From the NCBI GenBank assembly GCA_040255675.1, contig JBDZVM010000043.1, positions 1-31,333 on the forward strand: DNA of 31,333 nt, in the 5' to 3' direction. Below, in pieces: positions 24,404 to 31,333 of this stretch. The position numbers were made by a program, and so were the translations under genes. The notes beneath the pieces were generated by a model that was given only the letters and a program-made list of their open reading frames with translations, made no database searches and had not been told where the DNA came from. This stretch comes from JBDZVM01 sp040255675. GTDB taxonomy: Bacteria > Actinomycetota > Actinomycetes > Acidothermales > Acidothermaceae. Every line of letters starts with the position of its first letter. The first letter of the stretch is position 1.

Positions 24404-24940
24404 ATGTCACTCGAACGTGGAATAGCGCCCGACCCTTTTGACGTCTTGCCGGAATCTCCCTGGTTTGCCCTCGAAAGCGATGACATTTCCGACGCGTTAC
24501 CGCTGGACAAGGCATTCGTGCATGACAGCGTCGGCGGTCAAAATGTTAGCCCTCACCTGCGTTGGTCTGGTTTTCCCAGTGGTACCAAGGGTTTTTGTGT
24601 CACGTGCTTCGATCCGGATGCCCCGACGCAGAGCGGCTATTGGCACTGGGTCGTGGTGAATCTGCCTGCCGACGTCACCGAGTTGCCGCGCGGTGCCGGT
24701 TCGGGCGACACCCTGCCCGGTCGAGCGTTCCATGTGCGAAATGACACTGGAGGCAAGCGGTACGATGGCGCGGCGCCGCCGGAGGGCGATCGTCCGCACC
24801 GCTACGTTTTCGCCGTCCACGCGATGGACGTCGAGCGCATCGACGTCGACGATTCCGTGAGCCCGGCGATCGTCGGATTCAACTTGGCTTTCCACACGCT
24901 CGCCAGAGCCGCGCTTAGGCCTACGTACCGCGTCGGCTAG
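24404..24940 (+). CDS. YbhB/YbcL-type PEBP family protein
   Basis: A 178-residue cytoplasmic protein of the phosphatidylethanolamine-binding / Raf-kinase-inhibitor-like family. The ligand-site motifs are NVSPHLRWSGFP, CFDPDAPTQSGYWHWVVVNLP (cut at about residues 66-86) and RPHRYVFAVHAMD. The bacterial role is unclear. It follows the siderophore-interacting gene by 30 bp on the same strand and precedes an alpha/beta hydrolase gene, so a three-gene transcript is possible. Confidence 0.93.
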   Translation: MSLERGIAPDPFDVLPESPWFALESDDISDALPLDKAFVHDSVGGQNVSPHLRWSGFPSGTKGFCVTCFDPDAPTQSGYWHWVVVNLPADVTELPRGAGSGDTLPGRAFHVRNDTGGKRYDGAAPPEGDRPHRYVFAVHAMDVERIDVDDSVSPAIVGFNLAFHTLARAALRPTYRVG

Positions 24941-24977
24941 CGGACTGGCGGCCGAACCACGTACGGGAGGAAATAGC

Positions 24978-25688
24978 GTGCGCGCCTCGGCGATTCGGCT
25001 CGACCACCGCACCGGCTTGCAAGTCAGACTTTTCGGTGACGGCGAAGTCGCGCGCGCCAAGGCGGCCGTCGTGCTCGTGCACGGCGGCAAGGAAGAAAGC
25101 CTCGTTCCGGTGACGACCCGCGATCTGGCCGTCTTGCGCATGGTCCCGCTCGCCCGTCGCTTGATCGCGCGAGGAGAGCGGCACGGCCTCGCCGTGTGGC
25201 GCATGCATTTCCGCTACCGCGGCTGGAATGCCGAGAAGGCCCACCCGCTTGACGACATGCGGTGGGCGATCGGAATCTTGCGCGAGCGGCATCCGGGCGC
25301 ACCGATCATCGTCGTCGGTCATTCGATGGGCGGCCGCGTCGCGATGCGGGTAGCCGACGAAGAAGGCGTCGAAGGCGTGCTCGGCCTGGCACCCTGGCTG
25401 CCACCCGACGAACCGTTCGAGCAACTCGCCGGCCGCCGGCTGCTCGTCGTCCACGGGCTTCGCGACCGCGTCACCTCGGCCGGCGACGCGAAGACGTTCG
25501 TCGATGCCGCGCGGGGCGTGACGCGGAGCGCAACCTACATCGGGCTACGACGAACCGGGCACGCCATGCTTCGCCGGGTGGGCACCTGGAATCGGCTGAC
25601 CTGCGACTTCGTCTTGTCGGCCGGCCTCGGGATCGAGCCGCGGCGAAAGTTCGCCACCGCCTTGAACGCGGACGACGCCGTTATCTAG
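24978..25688 (+). CDS. Alpha/beta hydrolase
   Basis: A 236-residue hydrolase. It has the strand-loop AAVVLVHGGKEES (oxyanion region), the nucleophile elbow GHSMGG with Ser116, an acid candidate in HGLRDRVTS and a histidine candidate in RRTGHAMLRR, making a full Ser-Asp-His triad. No signal peptide is seen. GTG 24978 follows GGGAGGAA. The substrate is unknown. The stop codon lies in the first copy of a 15-bp direct repeat that also holds the stop of the convergent Hsp20 gene. Confidence 0.9.
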   Translation: MRASAIRLDHRTGLQVRLFGDGEVARAKAAVVLVHGGKEESLVPVTTRDLAVLRMVPLARRLIARGERHGLAVWRMHFRYRGWNAEKAHPLDDMRWAIGILRERHPGAPIIVVGHSMGGRVAMRVADEEGVEGVLGLAPWLPPDEPFEQLAGRRLLVVHGLRDRVTSAGDAKTFVDAARGVTRSATYIGLRRTGHAMLRRVGTWNRLTCDFVLSAGLGIEPRRKFATALNADDAVI

Positions 25689-25710
25689 CGCTGGCGCCGT
25701 TATCTAGCGC
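25677..25710. repeat. 15-bp direct repeat carrying the stops of two convergent genes
   Basis: GCCGTTATCTAGCGC occurs at 25677-25691 and 25696-25710. The first copy supplies the TAG of the hydrolase gene and the second, read on the other strand, the TAG of the Hsp20 gene, because CTAG gives a TAG on both strands. Confidence 0.85.
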
Positions 25711-26258
25711 CCGCGGGCTGGGTCGAAGGGCTGCTGTTCGTGCTCCGTACCCGTGCCCGACGAGCTGCCCGTCGATTGCGGCTGACCGCTTGCTACCTCT
25801 CGCTGGCCGCGCACCGGGATCCGCCGCCGCCGCGACGCCTTCGTCTTGGGTAGCCGAAGCGTCAGCACGCCGTTGTCGAGATCGGCTTCGCAACTGTCGG
25901 CCTCGACGTCGCCAGGCAAGCTCACCCGGTAGTCGAAGCGCCCCGACCTGTGGGTCTGCCGGCGCACCACGCCTTCGCGTTCGTGCTCCTCGACCTCGCC
26001 GCTGATCCGCAGCTCGTTGCCGTGCACCTCGACCGACACGTCGTCCGGCCGCACCCCTGGCACGTCGGCTTCGACGACGTACGAGTCGTCGGTCTCCTCG
26101 ACGTCGACCGGCGGCGACCATGCGTTCACGCTGATGCGCGACGCGTCGGGGAAAGCCGTGGTGAGCAGTCGACTCATCTCTTGGTAAAGGTCGTCGAACC
26201 CGGCGAAGGGGTCCCAGCGGCTCATGCGCGACCTGTCGCGAGTGGGGCTGAGCGTCAT
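25704..26258 (-). CDS. Hsp20/alpha-crystallin small heat shock protein
   Basis: A 184-residue protein. SRWDPFAGFDDLYQEMSRLL opens the N-terminal arm, the alpha-crystallin domain spans about residues 45-145 (VDVEETDDSYVVEADVPGV, the LRISGEVEEHE strand, DYRVSLPGDVEADSCEADLDNG and the GVLTLRLPK strand), and IPV after it matches the C-terminal I-x-I/V anchoring motif. A glutamine/serine-rich tail follows. It holds unfolded proteins during stress. ATG 26258 follows AAGGAG; a second ATG at 26225 is less well placed. No CIRCE or HAIR operator was seen in the 160-bp divergent gap. Confidence 0.94.
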   Translation of the reverse strand: MTLSPTRDRSRMSRWDPFAGFDDLYQEMSRLLTTAFPDASRISVNAWSPPVDVEETDDSYVVEADVPGVRPDDVSVEVHGNELRISGEVEEHEREGVVRRQTHRSGRFDYRVSLPGDVEADSCEADLDNGVLTLRLPKTKASRRRRIPVRGQREVASGQPQSTGSSSGTGTEHEQQPFDPARGR

Positions 26259-26419
26259 GTCGTGCTCCTTCCTCGGTCACCGGGTCGTGGGGCCACCCGG
26301 ATTTCCATGTGCGTCGCATCAATTGCCCACCGAGGTCGTCGATACGCGGCACGCGCCATGATTGTTCGACGGTCGTGTGCAAGGCTGATGGTTATTCGAG
26401 CAGTGGACGGGAGAACGGC

Positions 26420-27439
26420 ATGCAGCTTGGCATGGTGGGTCTTGGGCGGATGGGCGCCAATCTGGTGCGGCGTCTGCAACGGGCAGGGCACGAGTGCGTC
26501 GTCTACGACGTCAGTGCCGATGCCGTGCGGGCGCTCGTCGCGGAGGGTGCGACCGGGGCGAACAGCGTCGAAGAATTCGTCTCGAAACTCACGAAGCCCC
26601 GGGCAGTGTGGGTGATGGTGCCGGCCGGTGAGATAACGGAGCAAACCGTTCGTGGCCTCGCCGAGTACATGGACGCCGGCGACACGATCATCGACGGCGG
26701 CAACTCCTATTACCGCGACGACATCGCCCGCGCCGAAGAGCTGGCGGCACGGGGTATCGACTACCTCGACGTCGGCACCAGCGGCGGCGTGTGGGGCCTC
26801 GAGCGCGGCTACTGCCTGATGATCGGCGGGCCCGAGAACGCCATGACTCGACTCGACCCCATCTTCCGGGCGATCGCCCCCGGCGTCGACGCCGCCGAGC
26901 GCACTCCGGGGCGCGACGGCGATCCGGCGCCGGAGGAGTTCGGTTACCTGCACTGCGGGCCCGCCGGTGCCGGCCACTTCGTGAAGATGGTGCACAACGG
27001 TATTGAGTACGGGCTGATGGCCGCCTACGCCGAGGGCCTCAACATCTTGCACAACGCCGACGCCGGCAGCAAGCAGCGCACGGCGGACGCCGAAACCGCG
27101 CCGATGACCGATCCGCAGTACTACCGCTACGACTTCGACATGGCCGCGATCGCCGAGGTTTGGCGGCGCGGCAGCGTGATCGCCTCGTGGCTGCTCGATC
27201 TGACCGCGAACGCGCTCCAGGAATCGCCCGACCTCAAGGAGTTCTCGGGCCGGGTCTCCGACTCAGGAGAGGGCCGCTGGACCGCCCTCGCGGCAATCGA
27301 CGAGGGCGTGCCAGCGCCGACACTCACCTCGGCGTTGTTCTCGCGCTTCGCGTCGCGCGATCTCGACCATTTCGCGAACCAGGTGTTGTCGGCGATGCGC
27401 AAGCAGTTCGGCGGCCACGCCGAAAAGCCCGCGGGCTGA
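26420..27439 (+). CDS. gnd: 6-phosphogluconate dehydrogenase, decarboxylating (short form)
   Basis: A 339-residue enzyme of the short GndA/YqeC-like class. The NAD(P) fold begins MQLGMVGLGRMGANLVRRL (GxGxxG). Substrate and catalytic motifs are IIDGGNSYYRDD, LDVGTSGGVWGLERGYCLMIGG (about residues 117-138), and HCGPAGAGHFVKMVHNGIEYG with the catalytic Lys-His-Asn cluster. It oxidises 6-phosphogluconate to ribulose-5-phosphate and CO2 in the pentose phosphate pathway. Short forms are often NAD-dependent. It starts at ATG 26420 after GGGAG and is followed by the HAD gene after 7 bp, then pgi. Confidence 0.94.
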   Translation: MQLGMVGLGRMGANLVRRLQRAGHECVVYDVSADAVRALVAEGATGANSVEEFVSKLTKPRAVWVMVPAGEITEQTVRGLAEYMDAGDTIIDGGNSYYRDDIARAEELAARGIDYLDVGTSGGVWGLERGYCLMIGGPENAMTRLDPIFRAIAPGVDAAERTPGRDGDPAPEEFGYLHCGPAGAGHFVKMVHNGIEYGLMAAYAEGLNILHNADAGSKQRTADAETAPMTDPQYYRYDFDMAAIAEVWRRGSVIASWLLDLTANALQESPDLKEFSGRVSDSGEGRWTALAAIDEGVPAPTLTSALFSRFASRDLDHFANQVLSAMRKQFGGHAEKPAG

Positions 27440-27446
27440 CTTCGGC

Positions 27447-28136
27447 ATGACCGCTTCGAGCCCGGACGGCGAACGTCGCGTCGTCCTGTTCGACATCGAC
27501 GGCACGCTGATCGTCACCGGCGGTGCCGGCGCGGCGTCGTGGCGGCTCGCGTTCGACGAGCTTTACGGCATCCCGGCCGACATCGGCCAGTTCACCGACG
27601 TCGGCATGACCGATCCGGATGTCGGCCGCAAGACGTTCGTCGCCGTCCTCGGCCGCCAACCCGGCCGGGGGGAGTTCACGAAACTGATGGAGCGCAGGCT
27701 GCACTACCTGCGCCAGACAGTTGTTGACTCCGCCGATTACCGGGTGCTGCCCGGCGTATTCGACCTGCTGCCGAAACTCATCGACGGCGGTTTCTTGCTC
27801 GGCCTGGTGACCGGAAATGTCGAGGCCGCCGCGCACATCAAGTTGCATCGCGCCGGGCTGAACCGGTTCTTCTCGTTCGGTGGTTACGGTTCAGATTCGA
27901 GCGACCGCGCGGAGTTGACCCTGACCGCTCTGCGTCGCGCGAATCTCGTCTACGGCGAACACATCACGAAAGAACAGTGTTTGGTCGTCGGCGACACTCC
28001 GCACGACGTCGATGCCGCGCATGCTGCCGGAATCGCTTGCGTCGGCGTCGGGAGTCACCACTTCACCGCCGACCAATTGCGTGCCGCGGGCGCGGATTAC
28101 GCCATCACGTCACTCACCGAAGGGCTTCCGCTATGA
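27447..28136 (+). CDS. HAD-superfamily phosphatase (phosphoglycolate phosphatase-like)
   Basis: A 229-residue protein with all HAD motifs: VLFDIDGTLIVTGG (nucleophile and acid Asp), LGLVTGN (motif II), a Lys in the region before CLVVGDTPHDVDAAHAAG (motif IV), and an alpha-helical C1 cap between residues 30 and 100. It probably removes phosphate from a small sugar phosphate. It lies between gnd and pgi, 7 bp after the first and overlapping the second by 4 bp (ATGA), which fits a repair or salvage job in the same pathway. Confidence 0.9.
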   Translation: MTASSPDGERRVVLFDIDGTLIVTGGAGAASWRLAFDELYGIPADIGQFTDVGMTDPDVGRKTFVAVLGRQPGRGEFTKLMERRLHYLRQTVVDSADYRVLPGVFDLLPKLIDGGFLLGLVTGNVEAAAHIKLHRAGLNRFFSFGGYGSDSSDRAELTLTALRRANLVYGEHITKEQCLVVGDTPHDVDAAHAAGIACVGVGSHHFTADQLRAAGADYAITSLTEGLPL

Positions 28137-29776
28137 CTGGCGAGCAAACGATCGCGTCGAGTGACGAATGGACGGCGCTTCGGCGGCACCACGCCGAAGT
28201 CGCCGAGCTTTCGTTGCGTGAGTTGTTCGCCGACGACGCCGGCCGCGCCGCGCGGATGTGCGTGCAAGCCGGCGATTTGTACATCGACTTCTCCAAGCAT
28301 CGCGTCACCGACGAGACTCTTCGCCTGCTCGTCGCGCTCGCTCGGCGTGCGGGCGTGGCTATGCATCGTGACGCGATGTTCGCCGGCCGCCACATCAACA
28401 CCACCGAGGATCGCGCGGTGTTGCACGTGGCCCTGCGCGCGCCACGCGACGTCGAGCTGCACGTCGACGGCCAAGACGTTGTTGCCGACGTCCACGACGT
28501 CCTCGCGAAGATGGGTCGCCTCGCGGAACGTATTCGCGGCGGCGAGTGGAAAGGGCACACTGGCCGTTCGATCAAAACGGTGGTGAACATCGGGATCGGA
28601 GGCTCCGACCTCGGTCCGTCGATGGCCTACGAGGCGCTCCTCGATTACGCGAAGCCGGGGCTCAGCTGCCGGTTTGTCTCGAACGTCGACCCCACTGATC
28701 TGTGGGCCAAGACGCACGATCTCGACCCGGCCGAGACGCTCTTCGTCGTCGTCTCGAAAACGTTCACTACGGCAGAGACGCTGGCGAACGCGACGGCCGC
28801 GCGGCGCTGGTTGCTCGACGGGCTCGGCAGCGGCGACGACGCCATCGCCAAGCATTTCGTCGCGGTGTCGACGAACGAGCCCGAAGTTTCGCGGTTCGGC
28901 ATCGACCCGGCAAACATGCTCGGGTTTTGGGATTGGGTCGGTGGCCGATACTCCTTCGACTCCGCGGTCGGGTTCGCGTTGATGGTGGCGATCGGTCCGG
29001 AGTACTTCGCCGAGATGCTGCACGGGTTCCGCCTGATCGACGAGCATTTCCAAACGTCGCCCCTCGAGGCCAACGCACCTGTCATCCAAGGGTTACTCAA
29101 CGTTTGGTACGGCGACTTCTTCGGCGCGCAAAGTCACGCGGTGCTGCCGTACTCGCAACGTCTTGCGCGCTTCCCCGCGTACCTGCAGCAGCTCACGATG
29201 GAGTCGAACGGCAAGTCGGTTCGCCTCGACGGCACGCGCGTCGACTACCAGACCGGTGAAATCTTTTGGGGCGAGCCGGGCACGAACGGCCAGCACGCGT
29301 TCTACCAGTTGCTGCATCAAGGCACCGTGCTCGTGCCGGCCGATTTCATTGCGTTCGCCGAACCAGCGCATGACATCGGCGAACAGCACGACGTGCTCGT
29401 CGCGAACTGCTTCGCGCAATCCGGTGCGCTCGCGTTCGGGCGCACCGCCGCCGAAGTCGCGGCCGAAGGCGTCGAAGCGAGCGTGGTGTCGCACAAAGTG
29501 ATGCCCGGCAATCGCCCGAGCACGACGATCCTGGCGCCAAAACTCACGCCGTCGACTTTGGGCCAACTCGTCGCCTTCTACGAGCACACCGTCTTCACGC
29601 AAGGTGTCGTGTGGGGCATCGATTCGTTCGACCAGTGGGGCGTCGAGCTCGGCAAAGCGATGGCTCGCCGCCTCACGCCGACGCTGACTTCGGTCGCTTC
29701 TCCCGATCTCGGCGAGCTCGACAGTTCGACGTCCGGGTTGATCAGGCACTACCGAGGGTTGCGAGCACGTGCTTAG
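28133..29776 (+). CDS. pgi: Glucose-6-phosphate isomerase
   Basis: A 547-residue full-length enzyme that interconverts glucose-6-phosphate and fructose-6-phosphate. It has the KTVVNIGIGGSDLGPSMAYEA phosphate-site region, DWVGGRYSFDSAVGF (PGI signature 1) and DSFDQWGVELGKAMARRL (signature 2 with the conserved Lys), plus the MESNGKSVR stretch. ATG 28133 overlaps the HAD stop, so it is translationally coupled. Its TAG stop overlaps the TAA of the convergent methyltransferase gene. Confidence 0.97.
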   Translation: MTGEQTIASSDEWTALRRHHAEVAELSLRELFADDAGRAARMCVQAGDLYIDFSKHRVTDETLRLLVALARRAGVAMHRDAMFAGRHINTTEDRAVLHVALRAPRDVELHVDGQDVVADVHDVLAKMGRLAERIRGGEWKGHTGRSIKTVVNIGIGGSDLGPSMAYEALLDYAKPGLSCRFVSNVDPTDLWAKTHDLDPAETLFVVVSKTFTTAETLANATAARRWLLDGLGSGDDAIAKHFVAVSTNEPEVSRFGIDPANMLGFWDWVGGRYSFDSAVGFALMVAIGPEYFAEMLHGFRLIDEHFQTSPLEANAPVIQGLLNVWYGDFFGAQSHAVLPYSQRLARFPAYLQQLTMESNGKSVRLDGTRVDYQTGEIFWGEPGTNGQHAFYQLLHQGTVLVPADFIAFAEPAHDIGEQHDVLVANCFAQSGALAFGRTAAEVAAEGVEASVVSHKVMPGNRPSTTILAPKLTPSTLGQLVAFYEHTVFTQGVVWGIDSFDQWGVELGKAMARRLTPTLTSVASPDLGELDSSTSGLIRHYRGLRARA

Positions 29777-31020
29777 CGGCGTTCGAAAAGCAACTGCTCG
29801 ACGTTGATGTATCCGCCCGCGAAACCGGCCTCGCAGTACGCCAGGTAGAACTCCCACATGCGTTGGAAGCGTTCGTCGAACCCGAGCGCTTCTACTCGCG
29901 GCTTGTTGGCGCGGAAGTTGTCGAGCCAAGCGTGCAGCGTGCGCGCGTAGTGCTGCCCGAAAGCGGTGCACGAAGTGACCGCGAGAGTGGTGTGAGTGCG
30001 CACGGTGTCGCTGATGGCCTGCAGCGACGGCAAGATTCCCCCGGGAAAGATGTACTTGTGAATCCACGTGTAGGCGTTTCGCGTGGCGAGGTAACGATCG
30101 TGGTCGATGGTGATGGCCTGGATCGCGACCTTGCCGTCTCGCGCCAGCAAGCGGTCGATGGCGGCGAAGTAGTCGGGCCAGTACTTCTCGCCCACCGCTT
30201 CGATCATCTCGACGCTCACGACGGCGTCGTAGCTGCCGGTCGCCTCGCGGTAGTCGCGTAGCTGGACGTCGACTCGCCCCTCGAGACCTGCCGTCGCGAT
30301 GCGTTCGCGCGCCAGCTGTTGTTGTTGACGCGACAGCGTCAGCGTGGTGACCATCGCGCCGCGGCTCGCGGCGCGAATCGCGAGCTCGCCCCATCCGGTG
30401 CCGATTTCGAGTACCCGAGCGCCGTTCTCGACCGCGGCGAGGTCGAGGAGCCGGTCGATCTTTCGGCGCTGGGCACCGGCGAGGTTGTCGGACGCACCCC
30501 AAATCGCACTCGAATAGGTCATTGTCTCGTCGAGGAACAGCGTGAACATCTCGTTCGACAGGTCGTAGTGTCGTTCGATGTTCGAACGGGCGCCACGCAG
30601 GTCGTTTTCTTCGGACGACGGCTGCGGCGCCTGCCACCTCGACCGAAGCCGTTGCAAAGATTTCGGCACTAGCGAGGTGACGCGCCTCGCGAACGGCGTC
30701 AAGAACGCCGCGAGATCGTCGCAACGCCAATCGCCGACCATGTACGACTCGCCGAAGCCGACGAGCCCCGCCGAACCCAGACGCCGGTAGAACTGCGCCG
30801 GTCGATCCAATTTCATCGTTGGCGCGTTGCCGTCGCCACCGCCGAAGTTATGGCCGTCAGGCAAGGTAACACGCACCGGAAGCCGCGACACCGCGCGCCG
30901 GAACAGCATCTTCGCCGCGAGCGCGCGCGACGGCGCGCGCGGCCCTGAGGGCACCTGTTGCCAAGGCCCGAAGGAAGGACGGCGGTTTCCCGCGGCCTGT
31001 ACGTGAGCCGTCGCGGACAT
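29773..31020 (-). CDS. Cyclopropane-fatty-acid synthase family methyltransferase (UfaA1/TmsB-like)
   Basis: A 415-residue enzyme with an N-terminal lipid-binding domain (about residues 30-140, FGGGDGNAPTMKLDRP and VGFGESYMVGDWRCDDL) and a C-terminal SAM methyltransferase domain. Motifs are ERHYDLSNEMFTLFLDETMTYSSA, SAM motif VLEIGTGWGELAIRAA and SVEMIEAVGEKYWPDYF. It should add a one-carbon unit to the double bond of a phospholipid acyl chain. The Cys usual in TYSCA of cyclopropane synthases is Ser here, as I recall for UfaA1/TmsB proteins that make branched fatty acids. ATG 31020 follows GAGGAG at ideal spacing; upstream frame to 31167 was rejected. Confidence 0.88.
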   Translation of the reverse strand: MSATAHVQAAGNRRPSFGPWQQVPSGPRAPSRALAAKMLFRRAVSRLPVRVTLPDGHNFGGGDGNAPTMKLDRPAQFYRRLGSAGLVGFGESYMVGDWRCDDLAAFLTPFARRVTSLVPKSLQRLRSRWQAPQPSSEENDLRGARSNIERHYDLSNEMFTLFLDETMTYSSAIWGASDNLAGAQRRKIDRLLDLAAVENGARVLEIGTGWGELAIRAASRGAMVTTLTLSRQQQQLARERIATAGLEGRVDVQLRDYREATGSYDAVVSVEMIEAVGEKYWPDYFAAIDRLLARDGKVAIQAITIDHDRYLATRNAYTWIHKYIFPGGILPSLQAISDTVRTHTTLAVTSCTAFGQHYARTLHAWLDNFRANKPRVEALGFDERFQRMWEFYLAYCEAGFAGGYINVEQLLFERR

Positions 31021-31120
31021 CGCTGGTCTCCTCACAACTTGTCGCCGGATATGCCCGAGGGCCCCGGGTCGGACACCTGATCTCCAGATAGCCGATCGTG
31101 GGCCCAGCGCGCAACAAGAA

Positions 31121-31162
31121 GCGGCGGGTTCGTCGCGACAGCTGTCGCGACGAACCCGCCGC
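31121..31162 (-). terminator. 42-bp perfect palindrome, probable terminator of the HU-like gene
   Basis: GCGGCGGGTTCGTCGCGACA is followed by G, then the exact reverse complement, with no loop bases. On the minus strand it lies 55 bp after the stop of the HU-like gene and is followed by TTCTTGTT, which supports a terminator. Seven-base direct copies of ACAAGAA flank it on both sides (31114-31120 and 31164-31170), which also allows a small inserted element. Confidence 0.6.
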
Positions 31163-31216
31163 CACAAGAACGGGTGAACTATGCCGAGGAAGCGAGAGGA
31201 GCCGGCAACACGACTC

Positions 31217-31333
31217 TCAGCGGCCGACCGTAGCGTGCTTGCGTGTTGTGGTTCGCTTGGTCGCGGCCTTCTTGGCGGTGCTCTTCCTAGGCGTGCTTTT
31301 CTTGGCGGTGGCCTTCTTGGCGGTGGCCTTCTT
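31217..31333 (-). CDS. Lysine-rich C-terminal tail of an HU-like DNA-binding protein (partial)
   Basis: Only the last 38 residues are in the window. They are KKATA pentapeptide repeats followed by a Lys/Arg/Thr-rich end (KRTTTRKHATVGR), coded by 15-bp repeats. Such tails follow the HU domain in actinobacterial HupB-type nucleoid proteins and bind DNA non-specifically. Other alanine/lysine-tailed DNA-binding proteins, such as histone-H1-like ones, are possible since the globular domain lies outside. Confidence 0.65.
   Translation of the reverse strand, partial: KKATAKKATAKKSTPRKSTAKKAATKRTTTRKHATVGR

Noticed and set aside
26259..26419. Search for CIRCE or HAIR heat-shock operators between hsp20 and gnd
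   Set aside because: Neither inverted repeat consensus could be found in the gap.
29093..30730. 545-codon minus-strand frame overlapping pgi and the methyltransferase gene
   Set aside because: Arg/His-rich shadow composition; both overlapped genes have full family motifs in other frames.
31219..31333. 15-bp tandem repeats considered as a CRISPR or satellite array
   Set aside because: They code in frame for KKATA repeats ending in a stop, typical of a nucleoid protein tail, and have no spacers.

Overview
The window is about 31 kb of GC-rich, gene-dense DNA from an actinobacterium. The evidence is the strong G/C third-position bias, frequent GTG starts, 4-bp ATGA/GTGA overlaps between consecutive genes, an actinobacterial type-A RNase P RNA, a UfaA1/TmsB-like member of the cyclopropane synthase family, and the lysine-rich tail of what looks like an actinobacterial HU protein at the right edge. 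Genus cannot be fixed from sequence reading alone. No insertion sequences, prophage genes, tRNAs, rRNAs or CRISPR arrays were seen.

Left flank (1-5.1 kb): the 3' part of a possibly broken SAM methyltransferase, a convergent ArsB/SLC13-like permease, an RNB-domain ribonuclease with a leaderless-type promoter, a secreted N,N-dimethylformamidase-beta-like protein, and rnpB. The rnpB -10 box contains the stop codon of the preceding gene, and its 3' end overlaps the end of an antisense glycosyltransferase gene.

Centre (5.1-20.6 kb): a large cell-surface glycan locus. A leftward operon of five genes (GtrB/DPM1-like GT2, CDP-alcohol phosphotransferase, GT4, GT-C-like membrane enzyme, BcsA-like GT2) diverges from a rightward operon of six (Wzx-like flippase, two-domain GT2, PIG-L deacetylase, methyltransferase, a 62-residue membrane protein, a second GT-C-like enzyme). 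The two are separated by an unusually AT-rich 420-bp region. Almost every junction is a 4-bp start/stop overlap. A second leftward unit carries a secreted GH5-like glycosidase with a Ser/Pro/Thr linker and a GT4. It is preceded by a clear ydaO-type (c-di-AMP) riboswitch on the minus strand. The inferred model is a lipid-linked glycan built inside, flipped, extended outside from polyprenyl-phosphate sugars, modified by deacetylation, methylation and possibly a phospho-alcohol, and trimmed by a hydrolase whose expression responds to c-di-AMP. No initiating phosphoglycosyltransferase or polymerase is visible, so the pathway is incomplete here.

Right flank (21.3-31.3 kb): mostly housekeeping or accessory single genes: a membrane-anchored unknown protein, a DinB-family protein, an HNH-type lipoprotein nuclease, a siderophore-interacting flavoprotein, a PEBP-family protein, an alpha/beta hydrolase, Hsp20, a gnd-HAD-pgi sugar-phosphate operon, a cyclopropane-synthase-family methyltransferase, and a partial HU-like gene. 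A 42-bp perfect palindrome lies between the last two.
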